Source of the DNA: Paraburkholderia sp. BCC1886 | GTDB taxonomy: Bacteria; Pseudomonadota; Gammaproteobacteria; Burkholderiales; Burkholderiaceae | NCBI RefSeq assembly: GCF_900996245.1 | Contig: NZ_CAAJGK010000052.1 | Location: 1-64,000, forward strand | Direction: 5' to 3' | DNA length: 64,000 nucleotides | In this document: positions 7,224-16,177 of the stretch, piece after piece | Position numbering within the stretch: position 1 is the first letter of the stretch | Layout: each line of letters starts with the position of its first letter | The notes under the pieces: generated by a model | Seen by the model: the letters and a program-made list of their open reading frames with translations, nothing else | Told to the model about the DNA's origin: nothing | Database searches by the model: none | Program-made: the position numbers and the translations under genes

Positions 7224-8819
7224 TCAGTCGACGTGCATGACCGGCTCGAGCTTGCGTTTGAGCTCGATCGGCGGGACACGACGGCTTTGCCACAACGACA
7301 ACACGGCGACCACCGCCGCCATCGCCAGACCGAGATGGATGGCCGCCACCAGCGCTTCGCGCGCGCTTTCGAGCAGCATCGCGCCGTTATGGCCGGCTTG
7401 CGCCAATTCGCCTAGCAGCGTGGCCTGCGCATCGCGATTGATGAGAATTTGCGGATCGCCGAGACTCGGAAACCACTTCGACGCGTGATCGTTATCGAGC
7501 GCATTGCGCACACCGCTCGCGTACATATGGCTGACCAGCGTACCGGTGAGCGCCGTGCCGAACATCCCGCCGATCATCCGCAGCGACTGCAGCAAAGCGG
7601 TCGCAATGCCCAGGTGTTCGCGGCCGGCGGTCTGCTGCGCGAAGATGGTCAGGTTCGGCATGACGAAGCCGAGACCCAGGCCGCCGAACGTCATGAACAG
7701 CATCAGCAGCCATTGCGGCATCGCGTGAGTCGACACCACGACGCCGAGGCAAGCGAGCGCGATGAGCGCGAAGCCCACGTACAGCATCAGATTCGGATTG
7801 CGGATGCGCGACACGATGCGGCCGTTGGTAATGCTGCCGATCGTAATGAACACGACGAGCGGCGTGATGATGATGCCCGCGTCTTTCGGCGACAGCCCGA
7901 AGCCGCCTTGAAACAGCAGCGGCGCGTAAAACAGCAGCGAAAACATCGTGAAGCCGCCGAGCACGGCCAGCGTGAACAGCGCGGCGAGACTGGGATTGCG
8001 GAACATCTCGACCGGCAAAATCGCCGTCGGGCAGCGCTTTTCCCACTGCCAGAGCGCGTAAGCCCCGGCGACGCTCAGCACCAGCAACCCCACTGCGGTG
8101 CCGGTCACGCCATGCTTCGGCAAGAGTTCGACGAAGAGTTGCAACGAGCCGAGCACGATCGCGATCAGCAGTGCGCCGGGCCAGTCGAGCCGCATCTTGC
8201 TCTCATGCTCGACATGCCGCAGATGCGGCAGAAAGCGCCACACGAAGAACAGCGACAGCAAACCGACCGGCAGATTCACGTAGAAAACCGAACGCCAGCC
8301 GTAGTACTGCGTGAGAAAACCGCCGAGCGACGGACCGACTGCATTCGCGATACCGAACGCCGAGCTCATGATGACCTGCCAGCGCAAGCGCACGACGGAG
8401 TCGGGAAACAGATCGGGAATGCAGGCGAACGCGGTGCCGACCAGCATGCCGCCGCCGATCCCCTGCAAGCCGCGCGCAAGCACGAGGAACAGCATGTTGT
8501 TGGCCGCGCCGCACAGCACGGAAGCGGCCGTGAAGACGACGATCGATGCGATCACGAATGGCTTGCGGCCATAGTAATCGCCGAGTCGGCCGAAGATGGG
8601 GACGGTGATGACGGACGTGAGCAGATACGACGTGGCGACCCACGCATACAACTCGAAGCCCTTGAGTTCGGCGACGATGGTCGGCAACGCGGTGCCCACC
8701 ACGGTCTGGTCGAGGGCGACCAGCATCGTCACGAATGAGACGCCGAGAATGGCGAGCAACGACTCACGGAAAGGTAAAACTTGCCCACTTGAGTGGTGGG
8801 CCGCGGTATGAACAGCCAT
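7224..8819 (-). CDS. MFS drug transporter, DHA2 (14-TMS) family
   Basis: The protein is 531 residues from the ATG at 8819, with about 14 hydrophobic segments. It has the MFS motif A (GRLGDYYGRKP) after TM2, motif D1-type residues (LDQTVVGTALPTI) in TM1 and the antiporter motif C (GIANAVGPSLGG) in TM5. DHA2 pumps exchange protons for drugs or toxic metabolites at the inner membrane. The frame opens at a TTG at 8852, but that lies inside the putative operator, so the ATG is preferred. It is followed at 33 bp by the MarR gene. The substrate cannot be deduced. Confidence 0.9.
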   Translation of the reverse strand: MAVHTAAHHSSGQVLPFRESLLAILGVSFVTMLVALDQTVVGTALPTIVAELKGFELYAWVATSYLLTSVITVPIFGRLGDYYGRKPFVIASIVVFTAASVLCGAANNMLFLVLARGLQGIGGGMLVGTAFACIPDLFPDSVVRLRWQVIMSSAFGIANAVGPSLGGFLTQYYGWRSVFYVNLPVGLLSLFFVWRFLPHLRHVEHESKMRLDWPGALLIAIVLGSLQLFVELLPKHGVTGTAVGLLVLSVAGAYALWQWEKRCPTAILPVEMFRNPSLAALFTLAVLGGFTMFSLLFYAPLLFQGGFGLSPKDAGIIITPLVVFITIGSITNGRIVSRIRNPNLMLYVGFALIALACLGVVVSTHAMPQWLLMLFMTFGGLGLGFVMPNLTIFAQQTAGREHLGIATALLQSLRMIGGMFGTALTGTLVSHMYASGVRNALDNDHASKWFPSLGDPQILINRDAQATLLGELAQAGHNGAMLLESAREALVAAIHLGLAMAAVVAVLSLWQSRRVPPIELKRKLEPVMHVD

Positions 8820-8836
8820 TTTTGATAGCGCAACAG

Positions 8837-8848
8837 TTGACTTGTCAA
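8837..8848. promoter_or_regulatory. TTGAC-N2-GTCAA palindrome, likely MarR operator
   Basis: A perfect 5-2-5 palindrome, TTGACTTGTCAA, sits 18-29 bp upstream of the efflux-pump ATG. Its position would let a bound dimer block the promoter or ribosome site of the pump-marR operon. MarR proteins typically bind short palindromes of this kind. Assignment to this MarR is inferred. Confidence 0.5.
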
Positions 8849-8940
8849 ACAATGGGGAATCATACCATGGGTCACTACTCTAAGCTGGCACACACCGGTG
8901 CGACGAAGCGCCGGATATTCGCTCACAGGCAGGAGCCCAC

Positions 8941-9801
8941 ATGACGCCAGGGAGGCACATGGAGCCGAGCTCGCTCACCCCATCATCATTGACGAACGAA
9001 GATTTGCGCGCGCTGCGGCGCGCGAAACACGAACTGGAAAGCCCCGCGCTCGCCATGAAGCTGGCGAGTATCGTCGGCGCGCCGCTGGAGAAGCTGCTCG
9101 CGCGGATGCCGGCCTTCGCCAACGAGAAAGTCACGGATGCAACCGAATTGGCGTTGCGCAAATGCCTGTCGATCGCATTGCGCACCATGGGTCGTCAGGA
9201 TGGCGCGACGCCGCTGGTCGTGCCCGACAAGCCGAGCAACCTGTTGCACAAGTTCGCAGTGGCCACGACGGGCGCGGCAGGCGGAGCGTTCGGCCTGTTC
9301 GCGCTGCCGGTCGAGTTGCCGGTGACGACCACGCTGATGTTCCGCTCGATTTGCGACATCGCGCGCAGCGAGGGCGAGGACCTCACGTCGATCGACACGC
9401 AACTGCAATGTCTGACCGTGCTGGGCATGGGCGGCTCGTCGAGCGCGGACGACGACGCCGATTTCGGCTACTTCATCATGCGCGGCGCGCTGGCTCAGGC
9501 GATTTCGAAGGCGTCGTCCGAGATCGCCACGAAGGGTTTCAGCGCGCACGGATCGGCGGCCTTGCTGCGTCTGCTCAATACGATCGCCGCGCGCTTCTCT
9601 GTGCAGGTGAGCGAACAGATCGCCGCCAAATCGATTCCGGCGATCGGCGCGGTGCTCGGTGCGATGGTGAATACGGTCTTCATCGACCACTTCCAGCAGG
9701 TCGCGCACGGCCACTTCACCGTGCGGCGACTCGAGCGGCAATACGGCTCCGAGGCGGTCGAGTCCGCGTATCAGACCATCGACATCGCGCTCGACGGCTG
9801 A
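8941..9801 (+). CDS. EcsC family protein
   Basis: A 286-residue protein resembling the EcsC family (PF12787). It has an N-terminal helical region (LRALRRAKHELESPALAMKL), a glycine/alanine-rich hydrophobic stretch (AGGAFGLFALPVELPVTTTLMFRSI), and a second one near IPAIGAVLGAMVNTVFIDHFQQVAHGHFTVRRLE, the family's most conserved end. AGGAG precedes the ATG at 8941 by 5-6 bases; an alternative ATG lies at 8959. The role is not established; Bacillus EcsC accompanies the EcsAB ABC transporter, but no such transporter is here. Its last 31 bases overlap the convergent hydrolase gene. Confidence 0.75.
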   Translation: MTPGRHMEPSSLTPSSLTNEDLRALRRAKHELESPALAMKLASIVGAPLEKLLARMPAFANEKVTDATELALRKCLSIALRTMGRQDGATPLVVPDKPSNLLHKFAVATTGAAGGAFGLFALPVELPVTTTLMFRSICDIARSEGEDLTSIDTQLQCLTVLGMGGSSSADDDADFGYFIMRGALAQAISKASSEIATKGFSAHGSAALLRLLNTIAARFSVQVSEQIAAKSIPAIGAVLGAMVNTVFIDHFQQVAHGHFTVRRLERQYGSEAVESAYQTIDIALDG

Positions 9802-10730
9802 GCGGCACGCTCGCTCGTCACGCGCTGCACGAAGCTCGCGGCGCGGTCGAGCGCGCGGTTGGCTTCCGGCAGGAACGGCGCGAACAACGGCCATACATGC
9901 GGCATCTTCTTCCACACTTCGATTTCGCAAGCGACACCCGCCGCCCGCGCGTTGTCGGCGACCCGGCGCGAATCGTCGAGCAGCACTTCGGTGCTGCCCG
10001 CCATGATGAAGAGCGGCGGCAAACCCTTCAGATCCGCGTAGACCGGCGACGCGTAGGGATGCGTGCCCGGCGTATCGCCGAGATACAACTGGGCGGCGCG
10101 GCCGATCGCAGGGCCGCTAAACATGGGATCGAGTCCGTCGTTGCTTTGCAGGGTGGCGCCGGTCGCGGCCAGATCGGTCCACGGTGAGAACAGCAACGCG
10201 CCGGCCGGCAACGGATCGCCGGCATCGCGCAGCGCGACCAGCGTAGCGAGCGCGAGGCCGCCGCCTGCCGAATCGCCGGCAATCACGATCGAGGCAGGCG
10301 GCGTGCCGTTCGCGATCAATCGACGGTAGGCGGCGCTCGCGTCTTCCAGCGCGGCTGGAAAGCGATGTTCAGGCGCGAGCCGGTAGTCGAGCGAGAACAC
10401 CGGAGCGCCCGTGCGCGTCGCAAGCCCATACACGATCGAGCGATGCGTGCGCGGCGAGCAGAAGTAGTAGCCGCCGCCATGGCAATACAGCACGGTGGGC
10501 CCGGCGGCGACCGCCGCCCCACCGTCGACACGCTCCACCCATTCGCCGCGCAACGGCGCATCGCCGCTGTCGTAACACTCACGCAAACGCCAGCCGTTCG
10601 GTACACGCGGAATGCGCGCGCGCTTCGCGGTCAATGCCCGCGCTTTGCCGACATTGATGCCCGGCTTCAATGTCTCCGGACGGAACTGTCGACGCAAAAA
10701 CCAGCAGGCGAGTGCACTTTGCCAACTCAT
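9771..10730 (-). CDS. Alpha/beta hydrolase, hormone-sensitive-lipase-type esterase
   Basis: A 319-residue cytosolic esterase. The HSL-family oxyanion motif HGGGYY is near residue 84. The nucleophile elbow GDSAGGG holds the catalytic serine. The acid probably lies in AGSTEVLLDDSRR, and the histidine in KKMPHVWPLF. LDYRLAPEHRFPAALED is a family hallmark. Such enzymes hydrolyse short-chain esters; the natural substrate is unknown. The gene overlaps the 3' end of the convergent EcsC gene by 31 bp. Its start at 10730 has upstream GGAGCGTCCCCC. Confidence 0.88.
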   Translation of the reverse strand: MSWQSALACWFLRRQFRPETLKPGINVGKARALTAKRARIPRVPNGWRLRECYDSGDAPLRGEWVERVDGGAAVAAGPTVLYCHGGGYYFCSPRTHRSIVYGLATRTGAPVFSLDYRLAPEHRFPAALEDASAAYRRLIANGTPPASIVIAGDSAGGGLALATLVALRDAGDPLPAGALLFSPWTDLAATGATLQSNDGLDPMFSGPAIGRAAQLYLGDTPGTHPYASPVYADLKGLPPLFIMAGSTEVLLDDSRRVADNARAAGVACEIEVWKKMPHVWPLFAPFLPEANRALDRAASFVQRVTSERAAQPSSAMSMV

Positions 10731-10848
10731 GGGGGACGCTCCTTTCGCTAAGGTCCCGCCATGGTACGTGCGTTCGCCACGGTGACACTGGGCAAGGGCT
10801 TCTAATCTCGAAAAGCGGACGCGCGATGAGTGTGGCTTCGCTTCGAGC

Positions 10849-11292
10849 CTAGTTGGCCGGCAAAACCTGCCCGCGAATCTCGCCCATCGGGTTTTGTGCG
10901 GTATGCACGTTGAAGTACCACTGGCCGCCCATCAGATCGGTCACCTGCTGTTCGCTGAGCACCGCCGAGCCCTTGATCGGGCTACCCAGCGCATCCTTGC
11001 CGATCGGCACCTGGATCTTGGCGTTCTGCCCCACTGGCGCAGGTCCGTGAAAATGGGCGGCGGTGGCCGGGCCGGTCAGGCCTTCGTAGGTGACGGTCCA
11101 TTGCAGCGTTTCGTTCGACGTGTCGAAGGTGGCGTTCAGCATGCCGTGCCCGTGACTGACGCGCGGCGGGACTTCGGTCGACGGCTCGAGGTCGGCCTTC
11201 AATGCAACCGTATCGGCCAGCGCGATACCCGAAGCTGCCGCCCACATCGCCACTGCGGCGATGGCCAGATTCATTTTTCGAAGTGCAGTCAT
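10849..11292 (-). CDS. Secreted CHRD domain-containing protein
   Basis: A 147-residue protein from the ATG at 11292, preceded by GGAGGGG. Residues 1-27 form a signal peptide ending at ALA. The remainder is a single CHRD domain (LEPSTEVPPRVSHGHGM, TYEGLTGPATAAHFHGPA, WYFNVHTAQNPMGEIRGQV). CHRD domains, first seen in chordin, occur in bacterial secreted proteins of unknown function; the conserved histidines in AAHFHGP could bind metal. The open frame extends to 11403, but the added part lacks a signal peptide and a ribosome site. It stands as a single gene. Confidence 0.88.
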   Translation of the reverse strand: MTALRKMNLAIAAVAMWAAASGIALADTVALKADLEPSTEVPPRVSHGHGMLNATFDTSNETLQWTVTYEGLTGPATAAHFHGPAPVGQNAKIQVPIGKDALGSPIKGSAVLSEQQVTDLMGGQWYFNVHTAQNPMGEIRGQVLPAN

Positions 11293-11685
11293 GATCCCCT
11301 CCAGTCGTGATCCAACGCCGCGCCGACGGTTCGGCTGCGCACGGCCACACATACTAGTGCAAATCACGCGAGGCAATGCAGGCGTCGCCAGGCTGGCTTT
11401 CAAACGGCAAGGTGGTCGATTGCGGCAGGTCGAGCTACGCAGATCACGCTATCGCTCTGCCCACCTATCACGATCAGAAAAACCAGCATTCTCAGCGCTA
11501 TTCGATTTTTTCGAAGAGTTAATTGCGCTTTCTGTAATGAATGTTCGGCACCAACGCGGTTATGCTCCCGTTTGCGAGAAGCGACTTCTTCATCGAGAAG
11601 TCTCCAAACCTTTAACGCGGCCTCGGCCGCGTTTTTTTTCGTCCTGGTTTTGCGTTATCAAGCTTCGCCCGCCTTGCGTCGTGCG
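11293..11685. other. 393 bp gap with orphan transcript signals
   Basis: The gap lies between the CHRD gene start and the kinase gene end, both on the minus strand. No supported protein was found. It is less GC-rich than its surroundings around 11440-11560 and contains the small palindrome TTCGA-TTTTT-TCGAA (11501-11515). Near its end are overlapping hairpins (AGAAG-CGA-CTTCT and GACTTC-N8-GAAGTC, about 11575-11603), followed by a strong plus-strand terminator. No annotated plus-strand gene leads into that terminator, so a small RNA is possible. Confidence 0.5.
11614..11639 (+). terminator. Intrinsic terminator, plus strand, without an upstream gene
   Basis: AACGCGGCC and GGCCGCGTT form a 9-bp stem (the real loop must open the inner pairs), followed by an uninterrupted run of eight T. 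On the minus strand the hairpin is followed by TTAAAGG, so it is oriented for plus-strand transcripts. The nearest upstream plus-strand gene, EcsC, ends at 9801. Confidence 0.75.
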
Positions 11686-14600
11686 TTAAACGAGCAGCGC
11701 CGACTGCTGCTCGATGCCATCGAGCATTGCATGGCATCTGGCGATCAGCGCGAAACCGTCGTCGCGCACCCGCTCCGGTGACTGCACTGCGAGATCGCGG
11801 CGATATGTCTCCAATGCATCGAGTAACGGCGGATATTGCAGCACGCTTGCCGCGCCGGCCACCCGATGAAGCCATTCGCGCAACCGTCCGAGATCGCTGC
11901 GCTCCAGCAACGGCGACAATCGCTCGACGTCCTCGCGCACCGACGAAACGAACGAATCGAGCAAGGCCTTCACGGTCGACTCGCTGCCCCACAGTTGCGT
12001 CATTTGACCGAGATCGACCGGCACGAACGGTTGCGCGCCGCCGCCGGCAGCCGGATCGGTGAAGAGCGGCGCTTGCGCGCTTTCGGCAGGCGTCGCTTGC
12101 CACGCGCTCTCGGTGCCGAACCAGCGGTTCAGATAGTCGCGTAGCGTGGCGAGCCGGGTCGGCTTGACGAGCGTGTCGTCCATGCCCGCATCGCGACAGA
12201 GATTCAGATCGCCCGGCGCGGTGTTCGCGGTAATGCCGAGAATCGGCAGGCGATGCGTGCCGCCCTGCTTCTCTTCGCGCTCCCGGATCCGTTGCGCGAG
12301 TTCGTAGCCCGACAGGTTCGGCATGTGGCAATCGGTAATCAGACAGCCATAACTCGTCTGTTCGAGCGCGGCGAGCGCTTCGGCGCCATCGCTCGCCACG
12401 TCGCAGGCAAAACCGAGCAGCGCCAGTTGATGACGGATCAACTCCTGATTCACCGGATGATCTTCCGCAACGAGAATCAGCCGGCCGCTGGCGATCGCGC
12501 GTTCGCGGTCCGGCGGCACGGCGGCGCGCTCGGGCGTGCGCGGTATGCCCGTTGCACGCGGCGCCACCGACGGCAGCCCCGCCATCGCCGCCGCGCAGGC
12601 AGCACCCAGGCCGCGCCACGAGATCGGATTGACGCTGACGCGCACGTGGTTGTCGAGAATACGGTAGCCGGTCGGCTTGGGTTTCTCGGTCAGACAGATG
12701 ATGCGCGTGGTCGAACTCACGCCTGCGGGCGGCGGCAAATCTTCGCCGAGGAACAGCAGGTCGGCGTCAGCCAGAATCGTGTGTGCCTGCGAGAGTGCGA
12801 GGCCCGGCGTAAGACGGTGCATATCGAGTCCGAGCGCCGCGCCGAAATGCATCAGCGCCTGGTCGACGCCCATGTCGCGCGTCACGACGACTGCGCGCTT
12901 GCCGCGTAATCCGCTGACCGAATAGTGCCTCGTCGCGACCGGCATGCTGAGCCGCACGATCATCCGCGTGCCGACGCCGGGCTCGCTGCGCAGATCGAGA
13001 GAGCCGTCCATCAGGTCGATCAGCTTGCGGCAGATCGTCAAGCCGAGGCCAGTGCCGCCGAAGCGGCGCGTGGTCGACGACTCCGCCTGCACGAACGGCT
13101 CGAACAGTTTGGCCTGCACCTCCGGCGCGATGCCGATACCGCTGTCCTCGACGACCATCTCGACGGTCTGCACCTCGTGCACTTCATCCACGACCGACAT
13201 GCGCACGTCGACTTCGCCCGTCGGCGTGAACTTGATCGCGTTGCCGAGCAGGTTGAACAGAATCTGCCGCAGCCGCACGCTGTCGCCGAGCAGCGTCGCC
13301 GCGACGTCGCCCGCGATATCGACGCGAACCTTCAGCCCTTTTTCATGCGCTCGGCCCGCGAGCAGTCCGACGGCGTTGTCGACCAGTTCGCGAATGTCGA
13401 TCGGCTCGGCTTCGATCGTCAACCGTCCCGCTTCGATCTTCGAATAGTCGAGCAGGTCGTCCAGAATCTGCAGCAGCGCGCCCGCCGATTCGTGGATCAT
13501 GCTCAACATCTCGCCCTGATCCGGATTCAGCGGCGTGCGCTCCAGCACTTCGACGAGACCCAGCACGCCGTTCATCGGCGTGCGGATTTCGTGGCTCATC
13601 ATTGCGAAGAAATCGTCCTTGGCGCGCGACGCCGCTTCGGCCGCGTCACGCGCTCGCGCGAGTTCGTCGGAGCGCGCGTGTTCCACGCTGGCGTCCACCC
13701 AGTAGCCGCTCCAGACGACGCCGCCGTGCGCCTCGCGACGCGGGACGAGTTCGGCACGCGCCCACTTCAGTTCCGCGTCGATATCGAACCGGAACTCCAG
13801 GTTGATCGGCGTTTCGCAGCGCGCCGAGCGCTCCAGTTCGGCCACTACGAACGGCCGGTCCTGTTCGCAGATGCGTTTGAAGTCGATCGGCGTGCCGGTC
13901 GTCGGCACTTCGCTGCCGCCCAGCAAATGCCGCGTATCGCCGCCGATATACGGAAACGAATAGACGCCCTCGTTACTCCGGTTCAACTGGAATACCACCG
14001 CGGGCAAGGAGCGCGTCACGTCGAACAGGCGCCGCTCCGTTTCGCGAGCGAGCATTTCAGCGCGGCGAATGTCGGTGATGTCGACCATGGTGCCGAGCAC
14101 GCACACCGGCTGGCCGTCGCTGCCGCGACACAGGCTCGTCCAGAACAGGCCATGGCGCACGTCGCCGGCCGTGAGTTCGAACTGCAACTCGACCTGTGCC
14201 GTCTCGCCGTCGAGCAGCATCTCGCGGGTCATCTCGTCGAGCACCCGGCTATTGGCCGCGCCCCACGTCTGAACTTCCGTGGTGGTGCGACCGACGATCG
14301 CATCTCGGCCCCTGCCGCACACTTCCTCGTACGCGCGGTTGACGGCGATATAGCGGCCGTCGAGGTCTTTGGCGACCAATGGATAAGGGACCATCTTCAT
14401 CATGGTCTCCTGAAAATTCAGTTGCAGCGCCAGCTCGCGCTCGGTCTGCTTGCGTAGTCTGACTTCGCGCTGCAGCAGCAGATACGCCCGCAGCGTCACC
14501 AGCAACACGATGCCGAAGCCAATCAGCACGGGCAGCAGCCGCACCGCCGTGACGCTCCAGTTACCGGACTCCGGCGTGGTGCCGGTCACCCACTTCTTGC

Positions 14601-16167
14601 GGATGCGCTGCTTTTCCGCGGACGGCATGGCCAGCAACGCCCGGTCGATGAGCGCGGCGAGCGGCGCGAGATCGGGGCGAACGGCGAACTCCAGCGCATC
14701 GGATTCGCCGACGGTCCCGAGAATCTTGAGGGAGTCGGCGTACTGCTGTTTCAGCAGGATATCGACTGCGGCGACATTGCCGACCACGACGTCGGCCTCG
14801 CCGGCTTCGACCATTTTGAGCGCGTCGTCCAGCGTCGCCGCAACCACGATGCGATCGCGTGGAATGACCTTCAGCGCTTGCGGCACAGCACCTGCGACAT
14901 GCGACGACACGGCGACGCGACGCGCCGCGAAATCGCCAAGCGAACGCGCCGCCGGTTCGTCTTCGCGGCCGACGATAACCAGCGGATAGTTCTCGTACAC
15001 CGCGGTGTGCTGTGCGTCTTTGAGACGCGGGTCGTCTTTGGAGGCGGTAGCCAGCAGCGCCAGTTCGCCGCGCTGGAACGCATCGAGTGTGGCGACCCAA
15101 TCGCCCGTGTGCGCGCGGTTGAGCACGACGCCGAGCGTGCGGGCCAGATAGGCGAGGTAGTCGGACGCGACGCCCGCCGGGCGCCCCGCGCTGTCGACAT
15201 AGCTGAACGGCGGCCAGTTCTCGTCGAAGCCGACTCGCAACGGCGGCAGCGAGCGCAGCCAGGCCTGTTCCTGCGGCGTGAGGACCAGGCCCGGCGCGGC
15301 GGCCGCGGGCTTCGCTGAGAAATTGCTGGAGAGCCAATGCGTGCGAATGGCTGCATCCTGCGCGGGCGTGACGAGCGCAAGCGAGCGGTCGAGCTGGTCA
15401 CGCAACAGCGTACGGCCACGCGGTACACCGAAGCGGAGAAAAGCCGTCCGGCTGCTTTCTTCGAAAGCGACATGCAAACCGTGAAATTCCTCGGTGCCTA
15501 ACGCGTATTGCACGGACGGCGTGAATCCAAAGTAGACGTCGGCGGCGCCATGCGCGACGGCGGTGAGCGCCTCGTGCGTCGACGCGTACCCTTCGATGGC
15601 CGCGCGAGGAAAGCGCTCGCGTATCGGGCGCTCGCGTGCGTAGCCTTTCTCGATGGCAATGCGCGCGCCCGCCAGTTCCGAGCCGCTGTCGTAGTTGGGA
15701 CCGGCCCGTCGCACCACTGCGGATGTCGACGAACTGAAGTACGGCGCCGTGAAGTTCAGGCAACGCTCGCGCTCGGGCGTGCGCGCGAGGCTCATCAGCA
15801 GATCGACCTGACCGGCGCATGCTGCGGCAAACAGGTGCGGCATGTCGGGATAGGCGCGCGCTTCGATCGCGACATCCGGCCCGACCAGACTGCGCAGATA
15901 GTCGGCGCTCAAGCCGGTGAGTCGACCGTCGTGCAAGGTTTCGAACGGCGGCCAGCCCGCGGCGAGTACACCGACCGTCAGCTTCGCGGGGTAAGACTCC
16001 GCCATCGTGGACTGCGACGTGTCGCCGGCGACCTGGGCGAACGCCGTGGCCGACAAAGCGAGAGACAGCGAGAATGCCAGCGAGAGCGGCAGCACGCTCG
16101 CCGAACGCCGCGCAGGCCTGAACATGAGCGCGGCAACGAAGAGAATCATCCGAACGGGCGGGAGCAT
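11686..16167 (-). CDS. BvgS/EvgS-type hybrid sensor histidine kinase
   Basis: A 1493-residue unorthodox hybrid kinase. In order: a signal/anchor (1-45), two tandem periplasmic solute-binding (SBP_bac_3, Venus flytrap) domains (~60-285 and ~305-530), a transmembrane helix (~540-560), two PAS domains (~585-690 and ~715-825), HisKA with H859 in MMSHEIRTPMNG, HATPase (~955-1075; NAIKF, GTGLGLTICRKL), a degenerate receiver lacking the acceptor Asp (~1085-1185), a full receiver with D1279 in ITDCHMP, and an Hpt domain with H1434 in LHRVAGAAS. This is the BvgS/EvgS layout for a His-Asp-His-Asp phosphorelay to a LuxR-type regulator. It starts 10 bp after the aquaporin stop, so they are probably cotranscribed. 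The likely partners are the three RcsB-like regulators upstream. The ligand is unknown. Confidence 0.93.
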   Translation of the reverse strand: MLPPVRMILFVAALMFRPARRSASVLPLSLAFSLSLALSATAFAQVAGDTSQSTMAESYPAKLTVGVLAAGWPPFETLHDGRLTGLSADYLRSLVGPDVAIEARAYPDMPHLFAAACAGQVDLLMSLARTPERERCLNFTAPYFSSSTSAVVRRAGPNYDSGSELAGARIAIEKGYARERPIRERFPRAAIEGYASTHEALTAVAHGAADVYFGFTPSVQYALGTEEFHGLHVAFEESSRTAFLRFGVPRGRTLLRDQLDRSLALVTPAQDAAIRTHWLSSNFSAKPAAAAPGLVLTPQEQAWLRSLPPLRVGFDENWPPFSYVDSAGRPAGVASDYLAYLARTLGVVLNRAHTGDWVATLDAFQRGELALLATASKDDPRLKDAQHTAVYENYPLVIVGREDEPAARSLGDFAARRVAVSSHVAGAVPQALKVIPRDRIVVAATLDDALKMVEAGEADVVVGNVAAVDILLKQQYADSLKILGTVGESDALEFAVRPDLAPLAALIDRALLAMPSAEKQRIRKKWVTGTTPESGNWSVTAVRLLPVLIGFGIVLLVTLRAYLLLQREVRLRKQTERELALQLNFQETMMKMVPYPLVAKDLDGRYIAVNRAYEEVCGRGRDAIVGRTTTEVQTWGAANSRVLDEMTREMLLDGETAQVELQFELTAGDVRHGLFWTSLCRGSDGQPVCVLGTMVDITDIRRAEMLARETERRLFDVTRSLPAVVFQLNRSNEGVYSFPYIGGDTRHLLGGSEVPTTGTPIDFKRICEQDRPFVVAELERSARCETPINLEFRFDIDAELKWARAELVPRREAHGGVVWSGYWVDASVEHARSDELARARDAAEAASRAKDDFFAMMSHEIRTPMNGVLGLVEVLERTPLNPDQGEMLSMIHESAGALLQILDDLLDYSKIEAGRLTIEAEPIDIRELVDNAVGLLAGRAHEKGLKVRVDIAGDVAATLLGDSVRLRQILFNLLGNAIKFTPTGEVDVRMSVVDEVHEVQTVEMVVEDSGIGIAPEVQAKLFEPFVQAESSTTRRFGGTGLGLTICRKLIDLMDGSLDLRSEPGVGTRMIVRLSMPVATRHYSVSGLRGKRAVVVTRDMGVDQALMHFGAALGLDMHRLTPGLALSQAHTILADADLLFLGEDLPPPAGVSSTTRIICLTEKPKPTGYRILDNHVRVSVNPISWRGLGAACAAAMAGLPSVAPRATGIPRTPERAAVPPDRERAIASGRLILVAEDHPVNQELIRHQLALLGFACDVASDGAEALAALEQTSYGCLITDCHMPNLSGYELAQRIREREEKQGGTHRLPILGITANTAPGDLNLCRDAGMDDTLVKPTRLATLRDYLNRWFGTESAWQATPAESAQAPLFTDPAAGGGAQPFVPVDLGQMTQLWGSESTVKALLDSFVSSVREDVERLSPLLERSDLGRLREWLHRVAGAASVLQYPPLLDALETYRRDLAVQSPERVRDDGFALIARCHAMLDGIEQQSALLV

Positions 16168-16177
16168 TAGTCGCCGC

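Noticed and set aside
12925..14457. 510-residue plus-strand open frame within the hybrid kinase gene
   Set aside because: Antisense shadow; the kinase on the other strand has all its domains intact.
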